From Desulfovibrio sp. ZJ209 (lineage in GTDB: Bacteria > Desulfobacterota > Desulfovibrionia > Desulfovibrionales > Desulfovibrionaceae), in contig NZ_JAAKEJ010000007.1 in the NCBI RefSeq assembly GCF_011039135.1, positions 115,707 to 179,706 of the forward strand: a stretch of 64,000 nt of DNA, read 5' to 3'. The notes under the pieces are model-generated. The model had not been told where the DNA came from, searched no databases, and was given only the letters and a program-made list of their open reading frames with translations. Shown piece by piece: positions 43,044-52,755 of the stretch (position 1 is the first letter of the stretch; every line of letters begins with the position of its first letter). The position numbers were made by a program, and so were the translations under genes.

Positions 43044-43925
43044 TCAGGAATCCGCGGCGGCCTCGGGCCGCGAGCCGTTGCGGCGTTCCAGCAGCCAGGC
43101 GGGCACGGACGCCAAGAGCGTCAGCGCGAGGTAGATGGCGGCCACGAGCAGCCAGACCTCGAAGGCCAGAAAGGTCTCGGCGATGATGGCCTGGGCGCGC
43201 ATGGTGAGGTCGGCCACGGCGATGGCGCTCACGAGCGAGGTATCCTTGATGAGCGTCACTATCTGGCTCGTGAGCGGGGGCAGCATGTTGCGCGCCGCCT
43301 GCGGCAGGATGACGAGGCGCAGGGCCTCGGAAAGGCCGAAGCCGAGGCTCAGCGCCGCCTCCCATTGGCCGCGGGGCACGCTGAGCAGGCCTGCGCGGAA
43401 CAGCTCGGCCATATAGGCGCCCTCGAACGCGCCGAGGGCCAGCACCGCCGAGCCGAAAGGCCCGAGCGAAAAGAGCGGCGACAGCAGGAAATAAACGAAG
43501 AAAAGCTGGAGCAGGAGCGGCGTGTTGCGCAACAGCTCGATATAGGCGCCGGCGGCGAGGCGGCAGAAGTGCCACGGCGACAGGCGGCACACGGCCGCGG
43601 CGAGCCCGAGCAGGGTGGAGAGGCAAAAACCGGCCGCCGCGATGCCGAGGGTCATGACGAGCCCCTCGCACAGGGGGCCGGCCACGAAGCCGTGGGCCGT
43701 CCAGCGGCCGAAATGGCGCCAGACGCGGTTCCACTGCCATTCGTAGCTCATGCCCTCGCTGGCGAGCTCGAGATAGACCCAAGCGAGCGCGGCCAGCGCG
43801 AGGAGGAGGACCGGCCCCCTCCAGCCAAAGCGGGCGCGGCGGTGCGGGCCACCCGGATTCGGTGCGCCCGGCGCGTCCGGCGCTTCCGGGGCATTGTGGC
43901 CCGGCGGGGAGGAATTGTGCGGCAT
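43044..43925 (-). CDS. Polar amino-acid ABC transporter permease (first)
   Basis: A 293-residue permease of the same class, with YIELLRNTPLLLQLFFVYFLL (about 128-148) and the EAA loop [51 protein letters not shown] near 190-240. About 30 Pro/Gly-rich residues precede the first membrane segment. It heads the three-gene operon of permease, binding protein and permease. The ATPase subunit that must power them is not encoded nearby; a shared or distant GlnQ-like gene is likely. Confidence 0.9.
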   Translation of the reverse strand: MPHNSSPPGHNAPEAPDAPGAPNPGGPHRRARFGWRGPVLLLALAALAWVYLELASEGMSYEWQWNRVWRHFGRWTAHGFVAGPLCEGLVMTLGIAAAGFCLSTLLGLAAAVCRLSPWHFCRLAAGAYIELLRNTPLLLQLFFVYFLLSPLFSLGPFGSAVLALGAFEGAYMAELFRAGLLSVPRGQWEAALSLGFGLSEALRLVILPQAARNMLPPLTSQIVTLIKDTSLVSAIAVADLTMRAQAIIAETFLAFEVWLLVAAIYLALTLLASVPAWLLERRNGSRPEAAADS

Positions 43926-44026
43926 GGCGCATTGTCAACGCGCCCCGGGCACCTTGTCAAGAAGCGGGGCCGGCGGCGGCCGCGGCGCCCGGCCCGGCAA
44001 AAAATGGCGCCCCCGGTAAAAAATAC

Positions 44027-44055
44027 TTGACGGAATCGGCGCCCGCGTCTATAAC
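44027..44055 (+). promoter_or_regulatory. Promoter of the tRNA-Val gene
   Basis: TTGACG (44027-44032) and TATAAC (44050-44055) are 17 bases apart, and the predicted start lies a few bases before the tRNA. An A-rich stretch (AAAAAATA) precedes the -35 and may act as an UP element. Confidence 0.7.
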
Positions 44056-44072
44056 GCCTCTTGCCTCTATGT

Positions 44073-44149
44073 AGGAGCGTAGCTCAGGTGGCTAGAGCAC
44101 TTCCTTGACACGGAAGGGGTCAGCAGTTCAAGTCTGCTCGTTCCTACCA
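44073..44149 (+). tRNA. tRNA-Val (anticodon GAC)
   Basis: A full cloverleaf of 77 bases can be drawn. The acceptor AGGAGCG pairs with CGTTCCT (one G-T), the D stem is GCTC/GAGC, and the anticodon stem CTTCC/GGAAG closes the loop TTGACAC with anticodon GAC. The T arm is AGCAG-TTCAAGT-CTGCT. The discriminator A and an encoded CCA end the gene. It decodes GUC/GUU valine codons. Confidence 0.95.
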
Positions 44150-44209
44150 ATTCGCATGGAAGGGGAGCATTCCCCCAGGCATACGGGCGCCGCGGCGCGC
44201 AGCAGTCAG

Positions 44210-44240
44210 AAATGGGGAGCTTGCCTCCCCATTTGTTTTG
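44210..44240 (+). terminator. Terminator after tRNA-Val
   Basis: AAATGGGGAG (44210-44219) pairs perfectly with CTCCCCATTT (44225-44234), followed by GTTTTG. It separates the tRNA transcript from thrS. Confidence 0.7.
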
Positions 44241-44309
44241 GCCCGCTTGTTTTGGCCCATGTGTTCTGGAGTGACGGGGCGCCGCCAAAAAATGCTCGAA
44301 GGAGCCGGT

Positions 44310-46262
44310 ATGGATGTTCTGGTGGAGGGCCGGGCGGTCAGCGCCGCCTCCGGGGCCACGGTGGCCGATGTCTTGCGTGAGGCCCTGAGCGGCAAGAAAT
44401 TCAAGGCCGTGGTGGCCGCCCGCGTGCCCGGCGCGGGGGACGAGCCCGGGCGTCTGCTGGATCTTTCCGCGCCCGTGCCCGCCGATTGCGCCGCGCTTGA
44501 GCCCGTGTTCGCCGATTCACCCGAGGGGCTTGCCCTCATCCGCCATTCCACGGCCCATGTGATGGCCGCGGCCGTGAAAAAGCTCTTCCCCAAGGCGAAA
44601 GTCACCATCGGGCCGGCCATCGATAACGGCTTTTACTACGATTTCGACGTGGAGCGCCCCTTCTCCAGCGAGGATTTCGCGGCCATCGAGGCCGAGATGC
44701 AGCGTATGGCTGAGGCGGCGCTGCCCTTCACCCGCGAGGATGTGGGGAAGGCCGAGGCGCTCGCCCGCTTCAGGGACTTGGGGGAGACCTACAAGGTCGA
44801 GCTCATCGAGAATCTCCCCGGCGAGACGGTCTCGCTCTACACCTGCGGCGACTTCACCGATCTTTGCCGCGGCCCTCATGTGCCGCACACGGGCTTCGCG
44901 CGCGCCTCGAAGCTCATGAGCGTGGCCGGCGCCTACTGGCATGGCGACGAAAAAAATCCCATGCTTTCGCGCATCTACGGCACGGCCTTCGCGGACCAGA
45001 AAAGCCTCGACGCGTATCTTCGCCAGCTGGAAGAAGCCAAACGCCGCGATCACCGCAAGCTCGGCCGCGAGCTCTCGCTCTTCACCTTCCATGAGGACGT
45101 GGCCCCGGGCATGGTATTTTGGCTGCCCAAGGGCATGCTCGTGCGCACCATCCTCGAGGATTTCTGGCGCAAGGAGCATCTGCGCCGCGGCTATGACATT
45201 GTTCAGGGCCCGCAGCTTCTGCGCGTGGAGACGTGGCAGCGCTCCGGCCACTACGACCACTACCGCGAGAACATGTATTTCACGCAGATAGAGGAAGACG
45301 CCTACGGCATCAAGCCCATGAACTGCATCGGGCACATGCTCCTCTACAAGCACGAGCTGCACAGCTACCGCGACCTGCCGCAGCGCTATTTCGAGCTCGG
45401 CGTGGTGCACCGCCACGAAAAGAGCGGCGTCTTGCACGGGCTTTTGCGCGTGCGCCAGTTCACGCAGGACGACGCCCACATCCTCTGCACGCCCGGGCAG
45501 CTGCAGGACGAGATATTGGGCGTCATCCACCTCATCCGCGCGCTCATGGAGCTTTTTGGCTTCGAGTACAAGGTGGCCGTGTCCACTCGGCCCGAGAGCA
45601 GCATCGGCACGGACGAAGCGTGGGAGCAGGCCACGGGCGCGCTCATGAGCGCCGTGGAGGCCGCGGGCCTCCCCTACGAGATCAACGCGGGCGACGGCGC
45701 CTTCTACGGGCCCAAGATCGATGTGCGCCTTTTGGATTCGCTCGGCCGCGAGTGGCAGTGCTCCACCATCCAGGTGGACTTCACCCTGCCCGAACGCTTC
45801 GATCTCGTCTATGTGGGCCAGGACGGCGAGCGCCACCGGCCCGTCATGGTGCATCGGGCCATCATGGGCTCGGTGGAGCGCTTCATCGGCGTGCTCATCG
45901 AGCACTATGCGGGGGCGCTCCCCACATGGCTCGCGCCCGAGCAGGCCCGCCTGCTCACGGTGACGGACGAGGCCGCCGAGGCGGCCAAGCGCCTGCGCGC
46001 CGAGCTGCTCGCGCTCGGCATCCGCGCCGGCGAGGACACGCGCAACGAGAAGCTGGGCTTCAAGGTGCGCGAGGCGCAGCTTGCCAAGGTTCCCTATATG
46101 TTGGTTGTCGGTGAAAAGGAAGTGCAGGCCGGCGGCGTGAGCGTGCGCCTGCGCAGCGGCGAGAACCTGGGGCTCAAGTCCGTGGCGGAGGTGGCCGCCC
46201 TCATCCGCGCGGACGCGGAGGAGCCCTTCAAGCGAGGAGGGATGCGCTATAGCTTCTCCTAA
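44310..46262 (+). CDS. thrS: Threonyl-tRNA synthetase
   Basis: A class II synthetase of 650 residues. The N-terminal TGS domain ([25 protein letters not shown]) is followed by the editing domain, which has [17 protein letters not shown] (the H-x3-H zinc-type motif) and [18 protein letters not shown]. The catalytic core has motif 1 near [16 protein letters not shown], motif 2 [30 protein letters not shown] and motif 3 [23 protein letters not shown]-terminal anticodon-binding domain follows. AAGGAG is six bases before the ATG at 44310; an upstream in-frame ATG has no such signal. First gene of a translation operon. Confidence 0.96.
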   Translation: MDVLVEGRAVSAASGATVADVLREALSGKKFKAVVAARVPGAGDEPGRLLDLSAPVPADCAALEPVFADSPEGLALIRHSTAHVMAAAVKKLFPKAKVTIGPAIDNGFYYDFDVERPFSSEDFAAIEAEMQRMAEAALPFTREDVGKAEALARFRDLGETYKVELIENLPGETVSLYTCGDFTDLCRGPHVPHTGFARASKLMSVAGAYWHGDEKNPMLSRIYGTAFADQKSLDAYLRQLEEAKRRDHRKLGRELSLFTFHEDVAPGMVFWLPKGMLVRTILEDFWRKEHLRRGYDIVQGPQLLRVETWQRSGHYDHYRENMYFTQIEEDAYGIKPMNCIGHMLLYKHELHSYRDLPQRYFELGVVHRHEKSGVLHGLLRVRQFTQDDAHILCTPGQLQDEILGVIHLIRALMELFGFEYKVAVSTRPESSIGTDEAWEQATGALMSAVEAAGLPYEINAGDGAFYGPKIDVRLLDSLGREWQCSTIQVDFTLPERFDLVYVGQDGERHRPVMVHRAIMGSVERFIGVLIEHYAGALPTWLAPEQARLLTVTDEAAEAAKRLRAELLALGIRAGEDTRNEKLGFKVREAQLAKVPYMLVVGEKEVQAGGVSVRLRSGENLGLKSVAEVAALIRADAEEPFKRGGMRYSFS

Positions 46263-46263
46263 C

Positions 46264-46794
<531 letters not shown>

Positions 46795-46875
46795 TCCCCT
46801 TGCGGCCGCACGGTTTTTGCGGCACTATGCAGCCCCGGCGTCCGGGATGGCCGCCGGAACCACAAGGAGTGCGTC

Positions 46876-47073
46876 ATGCCCAAGATCAAGACCCGGCGCG
46901 CCGCCGCCAAGCGTTTCCAGCTCACCGGCAGCGGCAAGTACCGCCGCCGGCGCCAGAATATGCGCCACATCCTCACCAAGAAGTCCCCGGGCCGCAAGAT
47001 GCGCCTCGGCAAGGCCACCCTGGTCGATCAGGCCAACGAGAAGGCCGTGCGCCGCATGCTGCCCAACGGCTAG
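46876..47073 (+). CDS. rpmI: Ribosomal protein L35
   Basis: The 65-residue basic protein is PKIKTRRAAAKRFQLTGSGKY followed by RRRRQNMRHILTKKSPGRKMRLG, characteristic of L35 of the 50S subunit. AAGGAG precedes the ATG. The 80 bases between infC and rpmI can form G+C-rich hairpins (for example CCGGCG/CGCCGG) that may take part in L20-type autoregulation, but that is inference. Confidence 0.96.
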   Translation: MPKIKTRRAAAKRFQLTGSGKYRRRRQNMRHILTKKSPGRKMRLGKATLVDQANEKAVRRMLPNG

Positions 47074-47247
47074 AAGGTTTTTACGGGGCCGCGCCGTGCG
47101 CGGCGTCCGGGCGAGCGCGCCGGGCCCCGCGGAACGGGCCCGGGCCGTGCGGCGTCCGCTTCCCGGTGCGCCCGGCGCCCGGGAATTTGAAGTACGCTAC
47201 CCCCGGCGGGCATGCCTCCGCCTTGCCGGGCGAAGGAGGGAACACCC

Positions 47248-47604
47248 ATGCGTGTGAAGAGAGGAATGACCACCCACCGCCGGCACAAAAAATATCTTGA
47301 CGCGGCCAAGGGTTTTCGCGGCGCCCGTCACCGCCTGTACCGCACCGCCCGCGAGGCCGTCGAGCGCGCGTGGCAGAATTCCTTTGCCGGCCGCAAGCAG
47401 CGCAAGCGCGATTTCCGCGCGCTGTGGATCATGCGCATCAACGCCGGCTGCCGCCTGGGCGGCCTTTCCTACAGCCGCTTCATGCACGGCCTCAAGGCCG
47501 CGGGCATCGCCCTGAACCGCAAGGTCCTGGCCAACCTCGCCATCGAGCGCAAGGACGATTTCGCGGCCGTGGTCGAGCTGGCGAAAGCCGCCCTCAAGAA
47601 GTAG
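47248..47604 (+). CDS. rplT: Ribosomal protein L20
   Basis: The 118-residue protein begins [20 protein letters not shown], with [35 protein letters not shown] next, the L20 signature. It binds 23S rRNA early in assembly and in many bacteria represses its own operon. GAAGGAGGG lies before the ATG at 47248. About 175 bases of very G+C-rich sequence with potential hairpins separate it from rpmI. Confidence 0.96.
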   Translation: MRVKRGMTTHRRHKKYLDAAKGFRGARHRLYRTAREAVERAWQNSFAGRKQRKRDFRALWIMRINAGCRLGGLSYSRFMHGLKAAGIALNRKVLANLAIERKDDFAAVVELAKAALKK

Positions 47605-47668
47605 GGCGCGCCGCCGCATTTGCCGGGCGGCGCCCTGCCGCCCGGCCACCTCGAGCATGGGGGATTCC

Positions 47669-48712
47669 ATGGATCTCATGGCAGCATTGGAGGCCCTGGC
47701 GCCGGAACTGGAAAAGGGGCTCAGTGAGGCCGGCTCGCTGGACGCCCTCGAGGAGCTGCGCGTGGAGTTTCTGGGCCGCAAGGGCCGGCTCGCGCGCATC
47801 ATGGGGGAGCTCCCCTCGCTCGCCCCGGCCGACAGGCCCGCCGCCGGGCAGGCCGCCAACCGCATCAAGGCGCGCATGGGCGAGCTTTTCGCCGCGTGCA
47901 AGGCCGCCATCGAGGCCGGCCGCGAAGCCGCCGCGCTCGCCCGCTTCGATCCCACCATGCCCGGCCGCGACTTCTGGCAGGGCTCGCTCCATCCCACCAC
48001 CCTGGTCATGAACGAGGTCTGCGGTATCTTCCGGGGCCTCGGCTTCGACATCGCCTCCGGCCCGGAGGTGGAGATCGACCACTACAATTTTGAAGCCCTG
48101 AACATGCCGCCCGAGCACCCGGCCCGCGACATGCAGGACACCCTGTATATCACCGAGACCGTGCTCATGCGCACCCACACCTCGCCGGTGCAGGTGCGCA
48201 CCATGCTCGCGCAGAAGCCGCCGCTGGCCGTGGTGGCGCCGGGCAAGGTCTACCGCCGGGATTCCGACCTCACGCACACGCCCATGTTCCACCAGATCGA
48301 GGGCCTCATGGTGGGCGACGGCATCAGCATGGCGCATTTGCGCGGCATCCTCACGGCCTTTGTGCGCGCGGTTTTCGGGGCCGACACGCGGGTGCGCTTC
48401 CGCCCGAGCTTTTTCCCCTTCACCGAGCCTTCGGCCGAGGTGGACATTTCCTGCCGCATCTGCGGCGGCTCGGGCCATGTGGGCGACGAGCCCTGCCGCG
48501 TGTGCAAGGGCACGGGCTGGGTGGAGATTCTGGGCTGCGGCATGGTGGACCCGGCGGTGTTCGCCGCCGTGGACTATCCGCCCGAGGTGAGCGGCTTTGC
48601 CTTCGGCCTCGGGGTGGAGCGCATCGCCATGCTCAAGTACGGCATCGGCGATTTGCGCATGTTTTTCGAGAACGATGTGCGCTTCCTCGCCCAGTTCGGG
48701 CGGGGCGCCTAG
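47669..48712 (+). CDS. pheS: Phenylalanyl-tRNA synthetase alpha subunit
   Basis: PheS carries the catalytic core of the alpha2-beta2 synthetase. The 347 residues start with a coiled arm ([42 protein letters not shown]), then [33 protein letters not shown] and [35 protein letters not shown] is followed by two CxxC pairs ([18 protein letters not shown]) forming a probable zinc knuckle, as in Firmicute PheS but not E. coli. [18 protein letters not shown] ends the core. The ATG at 47669 follows GGGGGA at five bases; an ATG four codons earlier is less well placed. Confidence 0.95.
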   Translation: MDLMAALEALAPELEKGLSEAGSLDALEELRVEFLGRKGRLARIMGELPSLAPADRPAAGQAANRIKARMGELFAACKAAIEAGREAAALARFDPTMPGRDFWQGSLHPTTLVMNEVCGIFRGLGFDIASGPEVEIDHYNFEALNMPPEHPARDMQDTLYITETVLMRTHTSPVQVRTMLAQKPPLAVVAPGKVYRRDSDLTHTPMFHQIEGLMVGDGISMAHLRGILTAFVRAVFGADTRVRFRPSFFPFTEPSAEVDISCRICGGSGHVGDEPCRVCKGTGWVEILGCGMVDPAVFAAVDYPPEVSGFAFGLGVERIAMLKYGIGDLRMFFENDVRFLAQFGRGA

Positions 48713-48716
48713 GGCC

Positions 48717-49106
48717 GTGGGGCGGCGCCCGCTTAGGGCTGTGGCGGCGCGCGCGTGCCGGCTGCTCGGGGCCTGCCTGCTGTGTTGCGCGCTCGCGGCC
48801 CTTACGTCAGCCCCTGCGCAGGCGCGCTCGGCCATGAGCCCGCGGCATTCGGGCATGGAGCCTCCGGGGGGGCCGCGCACCTCGGACGTTATGCCGGGCG
48901 GCGGCCCCACGCGCACGGCCGAGGGCGGCATGGGCTATACGGACGCCTACGGCAATACGCTGGACGATGTGCCGCCGCCCGAAAAGGAGCCGCGCAAGCG
49001 GCCCCGCGCGGGCGCCTATGGCGGCTACGGCGCGGCCCCGCAGGAACGGCCGCTGCCCGACCCGGGGGCGGCCACCGATGCGCCCCCGGTCTGGTCATTT
49101 AAATAA
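48717..49106 (+). CDS. Small exported protein of unknown function between pheS and pheT
   Basis: A GTG four bases after the pheS stop opens a 129-residue frame. Residues 1-36 look like a signal peptide (Arg-rich start, LLGACLLCCALAALTS core, then APAQA). The mature protein is Gly/Pro-rich and without regular structure (MEPPGGPRTSDVMPGGGPTRTAEGGMGYTDAYGNTLDDVPPPEKEPRKRP), ending APPVWSFK. I recognise no family. The alternative is that the frame is open only because of base composition; the well-formed signal peptide and tight spacing argue for a gene. A periplasmic protein inside a tRNA-synthetase operon is unexpected. Confidence 0.55.
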   Translation: MGRRPLRAVAARACRLLGACLLCCALAALTSAPAQARSAMSPRHSGMEPPGGPRTSDVMPGGGPTRTAEGGMGYTDAYGNTLDDVPPPEKEPRKRPRAGAYGGYGAAPQERPLPDPGAATDAPPVWSFK

Positions 49107-49188
49107 CTGCTCCGCCGCTTACCGCGCCCGGCTTGGGCCGCGGGGGCCGGCGCGCCCCGATCATTCCCCTCCCGGCAAGGATGTCGTC

Positions 49189-51594
49189 ATGCTGCTTTCC
49201 CTTTCCTGGCTCCGCGAGTTCACGCCCTATGAGGGCACCGCCGAGGCGCTCGGCGACAGGCTGACCATGCTCGGCCTCGAGCTGGAGGACATCGTCAACC
49301 CCTTCGCCGACATCGCCGACATCCGCGTCGGCAAGGTGACGCTCTGCGAACCCCACCCCGATTCGGACCATCTCCACTGCTGCAAGGTGGACGTGGGCGA
49401 TGACCAGATACTGGACATCGTCTGCGGCGCGCCCAATGTGGCCACCGGCCAGATCGTGCCCGTGGCCCTGGTGGGCACGCGCCTCCCGGACGGCACGGTC
49501 ATCAAGAAGGCCAAGCTGCGCGGCCAGCCCTCCATGGGCATGATCTGCTCCGAGCGCGAGCTCGGCCTGAGCGACGCGCATGACGGCATCCTCGTGCTGC
49601 CCGAGGGGCTGCTGCCGGGTTCGCGCATGGTGGACGCGCTCGAGCTGGACCGCGAAGTGCTGGATATTTCCGTCACGCCCAACCGGGCGGACTGCCTCTC
49701 CGTGCTCGGCCTCGCGCGCGAGACGGCCATGGCCTTCAAGCTGCCCTTCAAGGTGCCGGAGCTGCCGCTCATCCTCGAGACGCAGGCGCCCCCCGTTGAA
49801 GTGCCCATCGACATCACCGACCCGGAGCTCTGCTGGCTCTATTCCGGCCGCGTCATCTCCGAAGTGAAGGTGGCGCCCTCGCCGGTAAAGGTGCGCTACC
49901 GCCTCTATGCCGTGGGCGTGCGCGCCATCTCCAATATCGTGGATGTGACCAACTACATCCTCTTTGAATGCGGCCAGCCGCTGCACTCCTTTGACCTCGA
50001 CAAGCTCAGGGGCGGCCGCATCGTGGTGCGCCCGGCGGCCGAGGGCGAGCATTTCGTCACCCTCGACGGCAAGGAGCGCGTGCTCACCTCGCGCGACCTC
50101 TGCATCTGCGACGCCGAACGCCCCGTGGGCCTCGCCGGCGTCATGGGCGGCCAGAACACCGAGATCACGCCCGAAAGCCGTAACATCTTCCTCGAGAGCG
50201 CGGTCTTCCGCCCGCAGACCATCCGCCGCACCTCGCGGCGGCTCGGCCTTTCCTCCGAGGCTTCCTACCGCTTCGAGCGCGGCATCGACCAGCGGCGCAC
50301 CGTCTGGGCGCTCGACCGGGCCTGCGCGCTCATGGCGCGGCTCGGCGGCGGCTTCGTGCGCCAGGGCTTTTCCGTGGCCGAGCCCAGGCCCTTCCGGCCC
50401 TGCCGCATTCCCTTCCGGCCCTCTCGCGCCGACGCCCTTCTGGGCGTGGACCTCAAGCCCGCCTTCTGCGCGGAGGCGCTCGAAAGCGTCGGCTGCGCGG
50501 TGGAAAAGGACAGCCCCGACGCCTGGACGGCCATCCAGCCCTCGTGGCGCCCGGACCTCACCCGCGAGGCCGACCTCATCGAGGAGGTGGGCCGCATCTA
50601 CGGCCTCGACGCCATCGAGCCGGAGCTGCCACCCATGCGGCGGCGCCTCGACGCCGCCGGCGCGCCCGAAAGCCGCTTCGCCTTCTGGGGGCGCATCCGT
50701 GCGTGGGGGGCGGGCCTCGGGCTCAACGAGGCGGTCAATTACAGCTTTGTGGGGCACGGGGACCTTGACTTCCTCAGGCTCCCGGCCGGGGGGCGCATCT
50801 CCATCATGAACCCCCTCTCGGCCGACCTCGATGTGCTGCGTACGGCGCTCGCGCCGGGCCTGCTGCACGATTTGCGCAACAATCTCGCCCAGGGCGTGCA
50901 GGGGCTGCGCCTCTTCGAGCTCGCCAACATCTTTGAGGCCGACCCGGCCTCCGAGACCACGGCCCGCGAGACCGGCATGCTCGGCATCCTCCTCTACGGG
51001 CGCCGGCACGAGGCGGCGTGGCCGCATGCCGAGGCGGACATGGACTATGCCGACATCAAGGGCATGGTGGCCAACCTCCTCGGTTTCCTGCACCTGCCGG
51101 CGCCGGAGTGCCGCCAGGCCGAGGGCCATCCCTTCCTGCTGCCTGCCGTGGACATCCTTGTGGACGGGGAAAAGATCGGCGTCATGGGCCGGGTCGTACC
51201 GGCCATGGCCGCCGAGTTCCACGCGCGCAAGGCGGTGTGGCTCGCGGAGCTGAACCTGGAGACCCTGCGCCGCCTCCATGACAAGGTTGCCGTGACCTTC
51301 AGGACGCTCCCGGTCTATCCCCCGGTGCGCCGCGACATCACCGTCATCGCGCGGCCCGGGCTCGCCGTGGGCGAGGTTATCGAGGCGGTGCGCGGGCTCG
51401 GGCTGCCCCTGCTGGAAGACGTGGCCCTCGTGGACTGCTTCGAGCCGGAAGGCGACAAGGCGGACGGCGAGCGGCACCTCACCTTCCGCCTCACCTTCCG
51501 TCATGCAGACCGCACGCTCAACGACGCGGAGGTGGACAAGGTGCGGGCGAAGGTGGCAGAATCCCTCACCAGGCGGCTGGGCGTCCGCATCTAG
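49189..51594 (+). CDS. pheT: Phenylalanyl-tRNA synthetase beta subunit
   Basis: The 801-residue beta subunit starts MLLSLSWLREFTPYEG. A tRNA-binding OB fold follows (VTLCEPHPDSDHLHCCKVDVG, about 45-150), then B3/B4 editing regions (ISNIVDVTNYILFECGQPLHSFDLDKL; SSEASYRFERGID), the B5 domain, a catalytic-like domain (LNEAVNYSFVGHGDLDFL), and the C-terminal anticodon-binding FDX-ACB domain (PPVRRDITVIARPGLAVGEV to FRLTFRHADRTLNDAEVD). AAGGA lies eight bases before the ATG. It recognises and proofreads Phe-tRNA with PheS. Confidence 0.96.
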   Translation: MLLSLSWLREFTPYEGTAEALGDRLTMLGLELEDIVNPFADIADIRVGKVTLCEPHPDSDHLHCCKVDVGDDQILDIVCGAPNVATGQIVPVALVGTRLPDGTVIKKAKLRGQPSMGMICSERELGLSDAHDGILVLPEGLLPGSRMVDALELDREVLDISVTPNRADCLSVLGLARETAMAFKLPFKVPELPLILETQAPPVEVPIDITDPELCWLYSGRVISEVKVAPSPVKVRYRLYAVGVRAISNIVDVTNYILFECGQPLHSFDLDKLRGGRIVVRPAAEGEHFVTLDGKERVLTSRDLCICDAERPVGLAGVMGGQNTEITPESRNIFLESAVFRPQTIRRTSRRLGLSSEASYRFERGIDQRRTVWALDRACALMARLGGGFVRQGFSVAEPRPFRPCRIPFRPSRADALLGVDLKPAFCAEALESVGCAVEKDSPDAWTAIQPSWRPDLTREADLIEEVGRIYGLDAIEPELPPMRRRLDAAGAPESRFAFWGRIRAWGAGLGLNEAVNYSFVGHGDLDFLRLPAGGRISIMNPLSADLDVLRTALAPGLLHDLRNNLAQGVQGLRLFELANIFEADPASETTARETGMLGILLYGRRHEAAWPHAEADMDYADIKGMVANLLGFLHLPAPECRQAEGHPFLLPAVDILVDGEKIGVMGRVVPAMAAEFHARKAVWLAELNLETLRRLHDKVAVTFRTLPVYPPVRRDITVIARPGLAVGEVIEAVRGLGLPLLEDVALVDCFEPEGDKADGERHLTFRLTFRHADRTLNDAEVDKVRAKVAESLTRRLGVRI

Positions 51595-51659
51595 CGCGGG
51601 CGCAAGCGCAAGCGCCGGGACAGGCCGGCGCCATCCGGCCGCGCCGGGGAGAATGGGGC

Positions 51660-52016
51660 GTGAAGCAAAAGACCTACCGCATCGGCGAAGCCGCCGAGCT
51701 GCTTGACCTCAAGACCCATGTGCTGCGCTTCTGGGAGAGCGAGTTCCCGCAGCTCGCCCCCCTGCGCACGGACAAGGGCCAGCGCCTCTATACCGAAAGC
51801 CATCTCGCCCTTTTGCGGCGCATCCGCCAGCTTTTGCACGAACAGGGCATGACCATCGAGGGCGCGCGCCGCGTGCTCGAGGGCAGCGCCGTGCTCGACG
51901 AGTCCGTGCCGGAGCGCGTGAGCGCCGTGCCCGACCCGGCCTTCATGCGCATGCTCCGGCAGGAGCTCGTGGCCGTGCGCGCGCTGCTCGTGCCCACGGA
52001 GGACGGCCGGCCATGA
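51660..52016 (+). CDS. MerR-family helix-turn-helix regulator
   Basis: A 118-residue protein starting at GTG, with GGGGAGAATGGGGC upstream. The MerR winged helix is complete: YRIGEAAELLDLKTHVLRFWESEFPQLAPLRTDKGQRLYTESHLALLRRIRQLLHEQGMTIEGARRVL (about 6-73). The remaining 45 residues are a short helix with no Cys or other evident ligand site. MerR-like genes of this kind often follow pheT (or ihfA) in proteobacteria, with unknown targets. Its stop overlaps the rpe start by four bases. Confidence 0.88.
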   Translation: MKQKTYRIGEAAELLDLKTHVLRFWESEFPQLAPLRTDKGQRLYTESHLALLRRIRQLLHEQGMTIEGARRVLEGSAVLDESVPERVSAVPDPAFMRMLRQELVAVRALLVPTEDGRP

Positions 52017-52753
52017 TCCTTTCCCCCTCGCTGCTTTCCGCCGATTTTTCGCGCCTGGGCGAGCAGGTGGCAGCCCTCGAGGCCGCGGGAGTGCCCTGGC
52101 TGCATCTCGACATCATGGACGGCGCCTTTGTGCCCAACATCACCTTCGGCGCGCCGGTGGTGAAGGCCCTCAGGCCCTGCTGCGGCCTCTTTTTCGATGT
52201 GCACCTCATGGTGGAGGAGGCCGGCCGCTACCTGGAAGACTTCGCCGCGGCCGGCGCCGACCTGCTCGTCATCCATGTGGAGGCCGTGCGCCACGCTGAG
52301 CGCGCGCTTTCTGCCGTCCGCGGGCTGGGGGTCAAGGCCGGTCTCGCGCTCGACCCGGGCACGGACATTGCCGCCGCCCGCTGGCTCGCGCCGGACATCG
52401 ACCTTTTGCTCATCATGGGCGTGAATCCCGGCTTTTCCGGGCAGTCCTTCCTGCCTGAGACCACGGCCAAGGTGCGCGCGGCGCGCGAAGCGCTGGACGC
52501 ATGGGGGCGGCCAGAGGTGCCGGTGCAAGTGGACGGCGGCGTCTCGCTCAAGAACGCCGGGGAGCTTGTGGCCGCCGGGGCCGACATCCTCGTTTCGGGC
52601 TCGGCCTTTTTCCGCAATGCCGACTATGCGGCCGGGCTCGCCGCCTTCGCCGCCGCGGCCGAAGCCGGCCTTTCCCCAGAGATGCGGCGGCGCCCGGCCC
52701 TCGCCGCCGCGAAAGCCTGGCGGCACAAGGCCGGCCAGCAAGAAGGAAAATGA
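52013..52753 (+). CDS. rpe: Ribulose-phosphate 3-epimerase
   Basis: Interconverts ribulose-5-phosphate and xylulose-5-phosphate in the pentose-phosphate pathway. The 246-residue TIM barrel shows LSPSLLSADFSRLGEQ at the start, WLHLDIMDGAFVPNITFGAPVVKAL near 30 (metal His and catalytic Asp), DVHLMVEEAGRYLEDFAAAGADLLVIHVEA near 65, LLIMGVNPGFSGQSF near 135 and QVDGGVSLKNAGELVAAGADILVSGSAFF near 175. The C terminus is about 20 residues longer than usual. It overlaps the upstream MerR-type gene and abuts tkt. Confidence 0.96.
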   Translation: MILSPSLLSADFSRLGEQVAALEAAGVPWLHLDIMDGAFVPNITFGAPVVKALRPCCGLFFDVHLMVEEAGRYLEDFAAAGADLLVIHVEAVRHAERALSAVRGLGVKAGLALDPGTDIAAARWLAPDIDLLLIMGVNPGFSGQSFLPETTAKVRAAREALDAWGRPEVPVQVDGGVSLKNAGELVAAGADILVSGSAFFRNADYAAGLAAFAAAAEAGLSPEMRRRPALAAAKAWRHKAGQQEGK

Positions 52754-52755
52754 CC

